NCBI GenBank assembly: GCA_002290555.1
Contig: NEUK01000072.1
Location: 1 to 40,097, forward strand
DNA length: 40,097 nt
From: Spartobacteria bacterium AMD-G4
Lineage (GTDB): Bacteria > Verrucomicrobiota > Verrucomicrobiia > Chthoniobacterales > Terrimicrobiaceae
Direction of reading: 5' to 3'
Positions within the stretch are counted from its first letter, which is position 1. Each line of letters opens with the position of its first letter. This document shows, piece after piece, positions 31,980 through 40,097 of this stretch. The position numbers and the translations under genes were made by a program. The notes beneath the pieces were generated by a model. It was not told where the DNA came from. It did no database searches and worked only from the letters and a program-made list of their open reading frames with translations.

Positions 31980-34900
31980 ATGAAATCCTCCTCCTCGCAG
32001 CCTTCCTCTCCGCTCATCCCAACCGTGTCGGTCGCCGGCAAGAAACTCCTGGCGGCAAACCGTAGTGAAATCGCGATTCGGGTTTTCCGCGCAGCAACCG
32101 AATTGGGCATGCGCACGGTGGCCATCTACGCTCAGGAGGATCGCCACACGATGCATCGCTTCAAGGCAGATGAAGCCTATGTGGTGGGCGAAGGAAAAGG
32201 CCCAGTGGGGGCGTATCTGGATATCGACGGCATCATCAGCCTGGCGCGTGAACATGGTGTGGACATGATTCACCCGGGGTATGGATTTTTATCCGAGAAC
32301 GCCGCCTTCGCGCGGGCCTGCGTGGAAGCGGGGATCACTTTTGTAGGGCCGGACTCGGAGTTGCTCGACACGATGGGCGACAAGACAGCCGCACGCGCAC
32401 TGGCGCAGAAGCTCAATGTGCCCACACTGCCGGGCACCGAGGATCCGGTGAGCGACCGAGGCGAGGCGCTTCGCATCGCAAAGGAGATGGGTTTTCCATT
32501 GATCATCAAGGCAGCCTTTGGCGGAGGAGGTCGTGGCATGCGGGTGGTGACGCGCAGCGAGGATTTGGTCGACCTGCTGGATGAGGCCCAAGGCGAAGCG
32601 GAGCGGGCGTTTGGAAATACGGCTGTGTTCCTCGAAAAATACATTCCCCGGGCGAAGCATATCGAGGTGCAGATCCTGGGAGACCGGCATGGGAATGTGC
32701 TGCACCTGCACGAGCGCGACTGCTCGGTGCAGCGGCGCCACCAGAAGGTCATTGAGATTGCACCCTCCGTGGCTCTGGATGCAGGCGTGCGCCGCGACCT
32801 CTGCGATGCGGCTGTGCGCTTGGCGCAGGGCGTTGGCTACAACAATGCGGGCACGATCGAGTTCCTCTACGATGTGGATAAAAAAGAGTGGTTCTTCATC
32901 GAGATGAACCCGCGCATCCAGGTCGAGCACACGGTGACCGAGCAGGTCACCGGCATCGATCTCGTGCGCTCTCAAATACTCGTCGCGGCAGGTGCCTCAC
33001 TGCACGGCCCCGAGCTGGCACTGCCGCCGCAGCCGGACATTCCCTGCAATGGCTATGCCGTCCAATGCCGCGTGACCACCGAGGATCCGGCGAACAAGTT
33101 CATGCCGAATTACGGCAAGATCATCACTTATCGAAGTGCGGCGGGATTCGGAGTTCGGCTCGACTCTGGCATGGGCACGACCGGTAGCGTCATCACTCCC
33201 TTCTACGACTCGCTTCTCACAAAAATCACGACCTCCGGGCAGACATTCCCGATGGCCCTCCAACGCATGCTCCGCGCGCTCCGCGAATTCCGCATTCGCG
33301 GGGTGAAGACGAACATCCCGTTTCTTGAAAATGTCATTCAGAACGAGGCATTCCAGTCCGGTGCGGCCACGACCACGCTCATCGACACCACGCCATCGCT
33401 CTTCGATTTCAAACTCCGCCGCGACCGCGCCTCGCGCCTGCTTTCCTTCCTCGCGGATGTGATCGTGAATGGAAACCCCCAAGCCAAGGGGCACCAGATT
33501 TCCGCGCCCTTGGAGCCGGCACGGCGACCACTCTATAACGGCAAACAGCTCCCTCCAGACGGAACACGCCAGCTTTTGCTCAAGCTCGGACCCGAGAAAT
33601 TCGCCGAGTGGACACGCCGCCAGAAGCGTCTGCTTTTTACGGACACAACCTTCCGCGACGCGCATCAATCGCTCCTCGCCACACGAGTCCGCACCTACGA
33701 CATGGCAGCCGTGGCAGATTCCGTAGCCCGCCGCGCCTCGGAGCTTTTCAGCTTGGAAATGTGGGGCGGGGCGACCTTCGACGCCTCGATGCGCTTTCTA
33801 CATGAAGATCCGTGGGACCGTCTGCGCGACTTGCGCGAGCGGATTCCCAATATCTGCTTCCAGATGCTCCTGCGCGGCTCAAATGCGGTCGGATACTCAA
33901 ACTACCCGCCGAATGTCGTGGCAGGATTTATCCAACACGCTGTCGCCTGCGGCATGGACATCTTCCGCATTTTCGATTCCTTGAACGACCTGCCGAACAT
34001 GAAAGCCGCGATGGAAGCCGTTCGCAAAGCCAACGGCGTCTGCGAGGGCACGCTCTGCTACACGGGCGACATCCTCGATCCGGCCCGCACGAAGTATTCC
34101 CTCAAATATTACATCGGCCTTGCCAAGCAGCTCGAAAAAATGGGCGCGCACATGCTGGCGGTGAAGGATATGGCCGGGCTCTGCCGCCCCTTTGCAGCAC
34201 GGGCACTCATTAAGGCCCTCCGCGAAGAAGTCGGCATGCCAGTGCATTTCCACACCCACGACACCAGCGGCGTGAACGCGGCCTCGATCCTCATGGCAGC
34301 CGAAGCCGGAGTCGATGTGGTGGATGCGGCCATCTCGTCAATGTCGGGCTCAACCTCCCAGCCAAACCTCAACAGCCTCGTGGCCGCTCTGCGCCACACG
34401 CCGCGCGATCCCGGTCTCGATCTGGATGCCCTGAACGAATTCGCAGACTACTGGGAGCAGGTCCGCACTTTTTACGCGCCGTTCGACACATCTCCGCGAA
34501 CAGGAAGCGCGGAGGTTTACCTCCACGAAATGCCCGGTGGACAATTCACCAATCTCAAGGAACAGGCCGCCAGCATGGGCCTCTCCAGCCGCTGGCCTGA
34601 GATCGCCCGGTGCTACGCCGAGGTCAATGAACTCTTCGGCGACATCGTGAAGGTGACCCCCTCGAGCAAGGTCGTCGGAGACATGGCGCTCTTCCTTTTC
34701 ACCCGGGGCATTCGTCCGGCGGATGTCCTAAACCTCGAGCCCGGCACGTCATTTCCCGAGTCGGTCAAAGACATGCTCGCCGGGGGACTTGGCAAACCGA
34801 TGGGCGGATGGCCAAAAAAACTCGTCGAAGTTGTCCTTGGAAAAGCCAAACCTGCCAAAGCCCGTGCGCCGAAGGTCGATCTCACAGAAGTCCGAGCCGA

Positions 34901-35462
34901 ACTCACCGCCAAGCTCAAACGCGAGGCGACGGATGACGACCTTTACAGCCATCTCATGTATCCGGATGTCTTTGCAGATTTCTCAAAATTCGAGCGTGAA
35001 TATGGTGATGTCGGCAAGCTGCCCACACCCGCATTTTTCTACGGGTTGAAGCCAAGCGAGGAAATTGCCGTCGATATCGAGGAGGGTAAAACTCTGTTCG
35101 TCAAGTTGATCAATGTCGGCGCGCCTGCGAAGGACGGACGGCGCGTTGTTTCCTTCGAATTCAACGGCATGCCCCGCGAGGCGACCACGCTCGATCGCTC
35201 GCTCCAGACGAAATCCGTCTCCAGGCCAAAAGCCGATGCCGCAAAACCCAATGAAATCGGCGCGCCAATCCCTGGCATGGTCAGTTCGTTGTCCGTTGGC
35301 GTGGGAGCCAAGGTGACAAAAGGCGACAAGATTCTCACACTCGAGGCCATGAAAATGCAGACAACCCTCTACGCACCAACGGACGGCGTGGTCGATGAAA
35401 TCCTCGCACAAGCCGGCGAGGCGGTGGACACGGGCGATCTTATTGTCCGGCTCCGAGGTTGA
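31980..35462 (+). CDS. pyc: Pyruvate carboxylase
   Basis: The 1160-residue single-chain enzyme uses ATP, bicarbonate and biotin to make oxaloacetate from pyruvate. The biotin carboxylase part spans about residues 15-480: LLAANRSEIAIRVFRAA, the ATP-grasp loop FGGGGRGMRVV and FIEMNPRIQVEHTVTE. The carboxyltransferase part (about 545-850) has TFRDAHQSL (metal ligand Asp560), the carbamylated-Lys segment VKDMAGL (Lys729) and the HxH metal ligands in HTHDTSG near 758-760. A tetramerisation region follows, then the biotinyl domain with LEAMKMQ, biotin on Lys1125. The ATG at 31980 gives the usual length; an in-frame ATG at 31875 would overlap the AbrB operator. It feeds the oxaloacetate used by the PEP carboxykinase encoded at 24643-28086. 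Confidence 0.95.
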   Translation: MKSSSSQPSSPLIPTVSVAGKKLLAANRSEIAIRVFRAATELGMRTVAIYAQEDRHTMHRFKADEAYVVGEGKGPVGAYLDIDGIISLAREHGVDMIHPGYGFLSENAAFARACVEAGITFVGPDSELLDTMGDKTAARALAQKLNVPTLPGTEDPVSDRGEALRIAKEMGFPLIIKAAFGGGGRGMRVVTRSEDLVDLLDEAQGEAERAFGNTAVFLEKYIPRAKHIEVQILGDRHGNVLHLHERDCSVQRRHQKVIEIAPSVALDAGVRRDLCDAAVRLAQGVGYNNAGTIEFLYDVDKKEWFFIEMNPRIQVEHTVTEQVTGIDLVRSQILVAAGASLHGPELALPPQPDIPCNGYAVQCRVTTEDPANKFMPNYGKIITYRSAAGFGVRLDSGMGTTGSVITPFYDSLLTKITTSGQTFPMALQRMLRALREFRIRGVKTNIPFLENVIQNEAFQSGAATTTLIDTTPSLFDFKLRRDRASRLLSFLADVIVNGNPQAKGHQISAPLEPARRPLYNGKQLPPDGTRQLLLKLGPEKFAEWTRRQKRLLFTDTTFRDAHQSLLATRVRTYDMAAVADSVARRASELFSLEMWGGATFDASMRFLHEDPWDRLRDLRERIPNICFQMLLRGSNAVGYSNYPPNVVAGFIQHAVACGMDIFRIFDSLNDLPNMKAAMEAVRKANGVCEGTLCYTGDILDPARTKYSLKYYIGLAKQLEKMGAHMLAVKDMAGLCRPFAARALIKALREEVGMPVHFHTHDTSGVNAASILMAAEAGVDVVDAAISSMSGSTSQPNLNSLVAALRHTPRDPGLDLDALNEFADYWEQVRTFYAPFDTSPRTGSAEVYLHEMPGGQFTNLKEQAASMGLSSRWPEIARCYAEVNELFGDIVKVTPSSKVVGDMALFLFTRGIRPADVLNLEPGTSFPESVKDMLAGGLGKPMGGWPKKLVEVVLGKAKPAKARAPKVDLTEVRAELTAKLKREATDDDLYSHLMYPDVFADFSKFEREYGDVGKLPTPAFFYGLKPSEEIAVDIEEGKTLFVKLINVGAPAKDGRRVVSFEFNGMPREATTLDRSLQTKSVSRPKADAAKPNEIGAPIPGMVSSLSVGVGAKVTKGDKILTLEAMKMQTTLYAPTDGVVDEILAQAGEAVDTGDLIVRLRG

Positions 35463-35752
35463 AATTTTGGGGAGTCTGCAAACGCCTGCCACACGCAGGA
35501 GGAGGAAGCAGACCAATTCCTTGTTCTGGGCATGCGAGAAGGTCTCGAGAAGCGAGAGGCTTCAGCAAAAAAAAATGCCCTCCTCGTGCCGTTCCGAAGC
35601 AGTTCCCGTTCCCTAATGATAGGGTGGATGACCGCACTCCCAGCAATCAGACGTCCAATGAAGGCCTGTCATCTCGCCGGGCGCCAAGCCTCCGGGATTT
35701 TATTTAACATAGGTCCGGGTCTTCGCTCCGTTTAATCGCGAACACAGAAGGG
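35463..35752. other. Intergenic region without a recognised gene
   Basis: No convincing coding frame or known RNA is seen after pyc. Two small perfect hairpins are present: TCTCG-AGAAG-CGAGA (about 35543-35557), followed about 10 bases later by a run of A residues, and CCCTA-ATGA-TAGGG near 35614-35627. The region may hold the 3' untranslated part of pyc or a small RNA. Confidence 0.35.
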
Positions 35753-35785
35753 CAAATTTGTTGCGGCAGAGCCGCGAAATTTTTT
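35753..35785. terminator. Bidirectional terminator between pyc and pheT
   Basis: GCGGC-AGA-GCCGC (35763-35775) is flanked by AAATTTG on the left and GAAATTTTTT on the right, giving an imperfectly extended stem with A- and T-runs on both sides. It lies between the convergent ends of pyc and pheT, as expected of a shared terminator. Confidence 0.6.
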
Positions 35786-35803
35786 CCTGTTTTTTGGAAA
35801 GAT

Positions 35804-38149
35804 CTATTCTCGAAAGTCCACGCTCAGCTTTTCTCGCAGGGCTGCTTTGATATGGTCGGCGGCGGCTTGGATTTCGTCTGCAGTGAGGGTTCTCTCGGGA
35901 CTGCGGAAAGTCAAGGAAATGGCCATCGATTTTTTGTCAGACGGGATTTTTTCGCCCTTGGAATCGGTGAAGAGATCGAAGAGACGAACGGATTCGAGAA
36001 GGGGTTCCTTAAGGGACTCGATGAGCGAACGGACTTCGCCATAAGGGAGTGCCAGAGGGGCCAGGAAGGCAATGTCGCGGGCTGATCCAGGAAACTTCGC
36101 CAGAGCGGCGACTGAGGTTTTCGCTGTGGCTGTAGCCCGCCAGAGGTCGAGGTCGAACTCAGCCGCGAGCAATGGCGATGGGGCTCCGATCTCGCGCGCC
36201 ACGGCGGGAGTCAGTTGGCCAACGATGCCAATTTTTTTGCCATGGAGAAAAACCTCCGCACAGGCTCCAAACGGGGCCACGGGCGAAGGCAGGGGAACGA
36301 CATCCTGTTCCCCGAGGGATGCGAGTTGACGCACGGCACCGGTGAGGTCAAAGACATCCCACGCACGCGCTGTCTCGCCGTGCCAGCTTGTTTCGTGGCG
36401 TTCACCAGTGACCACGATGGCCAGACGCTGTCCCTCGCCGGCCGTCCGGAACACGCGACCGCACTCAAAAAGGGCGATGGATTTCGCGCCTTGATCGAGA
36501 TTGCGGCGGAGGGCGGCGAGGAGTCCGGGAACGAGGCTGTTGCGCAGTTGCGACTGGTCGTCGCCGAAAGGATTTTTCAAGGCAACGGCATCGCCGAAAT
36601 GCGAGACATCGGCAGCGGACACGAGCGTGCTGGTGCGTGCCTCGTGGAAACCCATTCCAGCCAGACTGCGACGGAAATTCATCGCGAAATCGTAGGCGGC
36701 ATCGGCATCAGAGCTTGCGGCAAAGGGGCCTTGGGCAAGAGATGGAATTTTTTCGATTCCCACAACGCGGGCGATTTCCTCGATGAGGTCGGCCTCGCGG
36801 CGAAGTTCACGACGGTAGCCCGGAATGCTCCAGCGGGTCTCGTCACCGGCGGCCAGTTTTTCAAGGCCGACACGGGCGAGGGTGGATTCGATTTCGGCAT
36901 TCGTGAGGGAGATGCCCAGCAGATTGCGCACACGAGCGTGGCGCAGGGACACCTTGCCGCGTTCAGGGCATTTGCCTGAAACGAGCAACGAAAGTTCAGC
37001 CGAACCACCAGCAACCTGCAGGATCAACTCCACCGCTCGGGCGGATGCGTTAGCGACGCCCTCGGGATCCACACCACGCTCGAAGCGGTAGCTGGAGTCG
37101 CTGAAAAGGGCCATAGCACGCGAAGCGCGGCGCACACCCGATGCCTCGAAGACGGCGCTTTCTAAAAGAATTTCGGTGGTGGACTCTGTAACACCAGTCC
37201 CCTCGCCTCCCATGACACCTGCCAGGGCTGCAGGGCCATTGGTATCGGCAATGACCAGCGAACCCGCCGGCAGCTTGTATTCGCGGCCATCAAGCGCGCG
37301 GAAGGCTTCGCCTTCTGTAGCGGCACGAACAATCAATGGACCAGAAATTTTTGCGGCGTCGAACGCGTGGAGCGGCTGACCGAGTTCAAAGAGAACATAG
37401 TTCGTGACATCGACCACATTGTTCACCGAACGCAGGCCCACTGCGGCCAGACGGTCTCGAAGCCATTGCGGGCTGGGACCGACTTTCACGCCGGAGATGC
37501 GGCGCAGCGTGTAGAGAGGACATCCCTCGCTTTCGATGCGCACCTGCCCCTCGGCGCTGGCTGTAGGCGGAAGCGCAGGCTCGGGGGCCTTGACCGGCAC
37601 ACCGGTGAAAACACTGAGCTCGCGGGCCACGCCCAGGTGGCTGAGCCAATCGGAGCGGTTCGGGGTGATCTCGAGTTCCAGAATGGTCTCGGTGGGAAAG
37701 AGGTCTTTGATCGGCGTGCCCGGAGCGGTCTCAGGCGGCAAGATGAGAAGCCCCTCGGAGTCCTCCGCAAGGCGGAGTTCCTTGGCACTGCACATCATGC
37801 CCTCGCTCTCGACTCCCCGCAGCTTGCCGGTCTTGATTTTGAAATCCCCCGGCAGCACGGCACCCGGCAAGGCGAGTGGAACCTTGTCGCCGACTTTGTA
37901 ATTTTTGGCACCACAGACGATCTGGCGCGGTTCAGGCGAGCCGTCGTTCACTTTGCACACGCTCAGGCGGTCGGCATTCGGGTGTTGGGTGGACTCGAGA
38001 ATCTCGGCGGCGACGACATGGTCGATGGCAGCACCGCGCTGGTCGAGGCCCGCCACTTCAAGCCCCGCGCGGCGCAGGAGGGCTTCCAATTCGGATGCCG
38101 GAAGTTGGCAATCCACAAAATCACGCAGCCAGTTGATGGAAATTTTCAC
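35804..38149 (-). CDS. pheT: Phenylalanine-tRNA ligase beta subunit
   Basis: The 781-residue protein is the beta chain of the alpha2-beta2 synthetase that charges tRNA-Phe. Visible domains are the N-terminal KISINWLRDFVD start, an EMAP-like tRNA-binding domain (about 45-150, ILESTQHPNADRLSVCKV and IVCGAKN), and the B3/B4 editing region (about 210-380) with SVNNVVDVTNYVLFELGQPLHAFD. The B5 domain follows, then a catalytic-like core (LRNSLVPGLLAALRRNL). The C-terminal FDX-ACB anticodon-binding domain (about 690-781) includes FPGSARDIAF and SLTFRSPERTLTADEI. It starts seven bases after pheS ends, so the two are one transcription unit. Confidence 0.97.
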   Translation of the reverse strand: MKISINWLRDFVDCQLPASELEALLRRAGLEVAGLDQRGAAIDHVVAAEILESTQHPNADRLSVCKVNDGSPEPRQIVCGAKNYKVGDKVPLALPGAVLPGDFKIKTGKLRGVESEGMMCSAKELRLAEDSEGLLILPPETAPGTPIKDLFPTETILELEITPNRSDWLSHLGVARELSVFTGVPVKAPEPALPPTASAEGQVRIESEGCPLYTLRRISGVKVGPSPQWLRDRLAAVGLRSVNNVVDVTNYVLFELGQPLHAFDAAKISGPLIVRAATEGEAFRALDGREYKLPAGSLVIADTNGPAALAGVMGGEGTGVTESTTEILLESAVFEASGVRRASRAMALFSDSSYRFERGVDPEGVANASARAVELILQVAGGSAELSLLVSGKCPERGKVSLRHARVRNLLGISLTNAEIESTLARVGLEKLAAGDETRWSIPGYRRELRREADLIEEIARVVGIEKIPSLAQGPFAASSDADAAYDFAMNFRRSLAGMGFHEARTSTLVSAADVSHFGDAVALKNPFGDDQSQLRNSLVPGLLAALRRNLDQGAKSIALFECGRVFRTAGEGQRLAIVVTGERHETSWHGETARAWDVFDLTGAVRQLASLGEQDVVPLPSPVAPFGACAEVFLHGKKIGIVGQLTPAVAREIGAPSPLLAAEFDLDLWRATATAKTSVAALAKFPGSARDIAFLAPLALPYGEVRSLIESLKEPLLESVRLFDLFTDSKGEKIPSDKKSMAISLTFRSPERTLTADEIQAAADHIKAALREKLSVDFRE

Positions 38150-38156
38150 GACAGGA

Positions 38157-39164
38157 TTAAAATTGTTTCAGGAAGCGGAGATCGTTTTCGACAAGCATAC
38201 GGATGTCGGGAATGCGCGAGAGGTTCATGGCCAGACGCTCGAGGCCGAAGCCAAAGGCGAAGCCGCTGACTTTTTCAGGATCGTAAACCCGGTCGCCACG
38301 GCGCTCGCAGATGGCTTCGAAGACGGCGGGATCGACCATGCCACAGCCGGCGAGTTCCATCCATTCGCCGCCGAGGGCCTCGGTGCGGATGTCGATTTCG
38401 TAGCTCGGCTCGGTGAAAGGGAAGAAGTGCGGACGGAATTGAATGTCCGTGCCCGCCCCGAAAAGCTCGCGGAAGAAAAACTCCAGTGTTCCCTTGAGAT
38501 CAGCGAGGCTGACTTTTTCGGCCACATAGAGGCCCTCCATTTGCGTGAACTGAGCAAGGTGCGTGGCATCCACTTCGTCGCGGCGGTAGGCCGAACCGGG
38601 AGCAATGATGCGCACTGGCGGCGGCGTTGTTTCCATGACACGGACCTGAACGCTCGAAGTGTGCGAGCGCAGGAGGCGGCCATCGGGAAGATAAAAGGTA
38701 TCCTGCTCATTGCGGGCGGGATGGTCCGGCGGCGTGTTGAGCGCATCAAAGCAATGCCACTCGGTCTCGATATCGGGTCCATCGGCAATCGCAAACCCCA
38801 TGCGGCGGAAACACCGCACGGCCCGATCCATAAGTTGTGTGAGCGGATGTAGGGTGCCGGGAGAAGGAAATGTGCCGGGCAGCGTGAGATCGAGCGAAGC
38901 GAAGGCTGCGAGGTCGGCGGCTTCGAGAAGGCGCTTTTGGGAGGCCTCCAAGGCGTTCGTGACCGCAGCACGCAGGTCGTTAAGAAGTTTCCCGATAACG
39001 GGCCGCTCCTCCTTCGGCACATGGCGCATTCCCTCGCTGAGCGCAGTAATGGCACCGCTCTTGCCAAGGTATTTCAAACGGGCCGCCTCGAGGGAAGCGA
39101 CATCATGGGCCGAAGCGATGAGCTCAAGGGCCTCGGTGCGAAGGGCGTCAGCTTGCTGTTGCAT
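38157..39164 (-). CDS. pheS: Phenylalanine-tRNA ligase alpha subunit
   Basis: The 335-residue catalytic subunit has an N-terminal helical coiled coil that binds tRNA (residues 1-85) and the class II core. Motif 1 lies around HPLTQLMDRAVRCFRRMGF, and the family's HPARNEQDTFYL loop follows. Motif 2 is around PGSAYRRDEVDATHLAQFTQMEG, FRPHFFPFTEPS follows, and motif 3 is in GFGLERLAM. It forms the alpha2-beta2 enzyme with pheT. A gap of 321 bases, holding dispersed repeats, separates it from rplT upstream, so pheST may have its own promoter there. Confidence 0.97.
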   Translation of the reverse strand: MQQQADALRTEALELIASAHDVASLEAARLKYLGKSGAITALSEGMRHVPKEERPVIGKLLNDLRAAVTNALEASQKRLLEAADLAAFASLDLTLPGTFPSPGTLHPLTQLMDRAVRCFRRMGFAIADGPDIETEWHCFDALNTPPDHPARNEQDTFYLPDGRLLRSHTSSVQVRVMETTPPPVRIIAPGSAYRRDEVDATHLAQFTQMEGLYVAEKVSLADLKGTLEFFFRELFGAGTDIQFRPHFFPFTEPSYEIDIRTEALGGEWMELAGCGMVDPAVFEAICERRGDRVYDPEKVSGFAFGFGLERLAMNLSRIPDIRMLVENDLRFLKQF

Positions 39165-39485
39165 GGGAAAGAGGATTGACTGCGGACACGGAGAGCACGG
39201 AGGAAGAAGAAGTGGCTTGATGTGTCATTCGAAGGAGGGCTGTATGCGAGTTTTTCGACAGAATTACAGGATTTGACCAGATAAAGCGAGATTGCGGCAA
39301 GTTTCAGCCATACCTGTGTTCCTTAGGATGCGCTTTTTTACTGCAAAGACGACGAGAACTGGAGTCTTCCACCACAATAAATAAATCAAGCCCCGAGATA
39401 TCACAGAGGAAGCGGGGCAAATGACCCCGTCCTCTGTGTTCTCTGTGCGCTTTGTGGTCAAACCCCTGCGGAGGGTTTTGGCCGC
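39165..39485. repeat. Composite intergenic repeat (copy B)
   Basis: The rplT-pheS gap holds no gene. It contains GCGGACACGGAGAGCACGGA (39182-39201, +) and an inverted relative at 39431-39462 (minus strand: GACCACAAAGCGCACAGAGA and onward). Between them is a TTTTTCGACAGAATTACAGG motif (39254-39273, +). These are the two motif types found at 21830-22053. A GCCCCG/CGGGGC stem is present at about 39390-39418, and a weak AAACCC/GGGTTT hairpin follows the rplT stop. Confidence 0.6.
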
Positions 39486-39857
39486 TTAGGCTGCTTTTTT
39501 GTTATCGAGGGCGGTGCGGACTTTGTCCACGATCGCCTTGAAGGTCGGCTCGTCATTGATCGCGATGTCGGACAAGACCTTGCGGTCGAGCTCGATGTTG
39601 GCGAATTTGAGGCCTTCGATGAAACGGCTGTAGGTGATCCCTTCGGCGCGGACTGCGGCGCTGAGACGGGTAATCCACAGGGCGCGGAAATTGCGCTTGC
39701 GGGTCTTGCGGTCACGGTAGGCCCAATATTTGCCCTTCATCTGCGCATCTTTTGCGTAGCGGAAGAGTTTGGAACGGCGGCCGCGATATCCTTTCGAGGC
39801 TGCTACGACGCGCTTGCGGCGCGCCCGGCTGGCTGGAGCATTTGTGGCTCTTGGCAT
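39486..39857 (-). CDS. rplT: 50S ribosomal protein L20
   Basis: The 123-residue protein matches L20 throughout: MPRATNAPASRARRKRVVAASKGYRGRRS, KYWAYRDRKTRKRNFRALWI and the C-terminal NIELDRKVLSDIAINDEPTF. L20 binds 23S rRNA early in 50S assembly and in several bacteria represses its own operon by binding the mRNA. The gene follows rpmI. Its ribosome-binding site appears to be folded into a hairpin (39864-39888), which fits such control. Confidence 0.98.
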   Translation of the reverse strand: MPRATNAPASRARRKRVVAASKGYRGRRSKLFRYAKDAQMKGKYWAYRDRKTRKRNFRALWITRLSAAVRAEGITYSRFIEGLKFANIELDRKVLSDIAINDEPTFKAIVDKVRTALDNKKAA

Positions 39858-39863
39858 GTCATA

Positions 39864-39888
39864 AAACTCCGCGTTTGGCGCGGAGCCT
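39864..39888 (-). promoter_or_regulatory. Hairpin covering the rplT ribosome-binding site
   Basis: On the minus strand CTCCGCG-CCAAA-CGCGGAG is a perfect 7-bp stem, extendable to 10 bp with two G-U pairs. Its 3' arm holds GGAG nine bases before the rplT ATG. The only evident Shine-Dalgarno sequence is thus paired, which would reduce translation unless the stem opens. The UUUUAU after the stem also gives it a weak terminator-like look. Confidence 0.55.
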
Positions 39889-39990
39889 CCTTGGAGCGGT
39901 TGTTTGTTTGTTTGAAATCCCCCGACTCACCGGCTCCGTGATCCTCAGGCAAACCCCGAGGCAGTCGAAGGGATTTTGGTTCAGCGCGCT

Positions 39991-40097
39991 TTAGTGGCTG
40001 AAAGGCAGGCAGGCCTTGATGCGGTCCACATCGGTCTCATCGACCACTGCGGATTTCGCCATGTGACGTTTTTTATTGGCATTTTTACTCGCCATAA
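39991..40097 (-). CDS. rpmI: 50S ribosomal protein L35, C-terminal part
   Basis: The frame runs off the right edge of the window. The visible 34 or so residues read ...ASKNANKKRHMAKSAVVDET, then DVDRIKACLPFSH. This fits the C-terminal half of L35, with its basic S+....KR+L.KS..V stretch and the ending ..RIK..LP. The ATG at the very edge is probably an internal Met, since L35 is usually about 64 residues. Position just upstream of rplT supports the call. The 100-odd bases to rplT hold the hairpin described there. Confidence 0.85.
   Translation of the reverse strand, partial: MASKNANKKRHMAKSAVVDETDVDRIKACLPFSH

Noticed and set aside
38145-38170. GACAGGATTAAAATTG as another copy of the GACAGGAT repeat
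   Set aside because: It covers the pheT start and the short pheS-pheT gap; the match is short and could be chance.

Overview
The window comes from a Gram-negative, flagellated bacterium, most probably a member of the Verrucomicrobiota. The Gram-negative reading rests on two ExbB/ExbD/TonB energy-transduction modules, a LolA-like periplasmic protein and flagellar filament-assembly genes. The phylum is an inference from a PPi-type PEP carboxykinase, an HpnH-like radical SAM protein and intergenic repeats of the 'ACCACGGAGG' and 'GACAGGAT' types. No rRNA, ordinary tRNA, prophage or CRISPR array is visible.

Layout, left to right. (1) 1-2197 (+): partial tonB-like gene, exbB, exbD and peptide deformylase in an overlapping operon, convergent with pdxA (2194-3069, -). 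(2) 3222-13402 (-): a giant 2372-residue RTX protein with 23 tandem Ca-binding units lies directly upstream of fliD, a hypothetical gene, fliS and a FliT/FlgN-like gene that carries a terminator-like hairpin inside its coding region. (3) 13599-14825 (+): a family 4 glycosyltransferase, convergent with hisI. (4) 15292-18367 (+): an operon of a roadblock/LC7-like protein, exbB, exbD, tonB and a small membrane-anchored zinc ribbon. (5) 18681-23031 (-): aldehyde dehydrogenase, soluble PAS histidine kinase and a DUF5069-like protein, preceded by an MECR-type 2-enoyl thioester reductase. (6) 23097-23902: an internally deleted insertion sequence with near-perfect terminal inverted repeats, then a complete tmRNA gene (ssrA) with its own promoter. 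(7) 23972-28086 (-): PPi-dependent PEP carboxykinase translationally coupled to a LolA-like secreted protein; divergent is the HpnH-like gene. (8) 29492-31878: a compact island of three toxin-antitoxin pairs (Phd/PIN with a frameshifted antitoxin, Phd/PIN, AbrB/Doc), two of them with palindromic operators. (9) 31980-35462 (+): pyruvate carboxylase. (10) 35804-40097 (-): rpmI (partial), rplT, pheS and pheT, the usual downstream part of the infC operon.

How the genes fit together. Pyruvate carboxylase and PPi-PEPCK both act at the pyruvate/oxaloacetate/PEP node, so carbon flow there may be tied to pyrophosphate instead of ATP or GTP. The RTX protein, flagellar cap genes and glycosyltransferase form a cell-surface region. 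tmRNA, deformylase, PheST, L20 and L35 are housekeeping translation functions. The least described units are the roadblock/ExbBD/TonB/zinc-ribbon operon, the RTX-fliD linkage, the hairpin inside the FliT-like gene, and the two-motif intergenic repeats.
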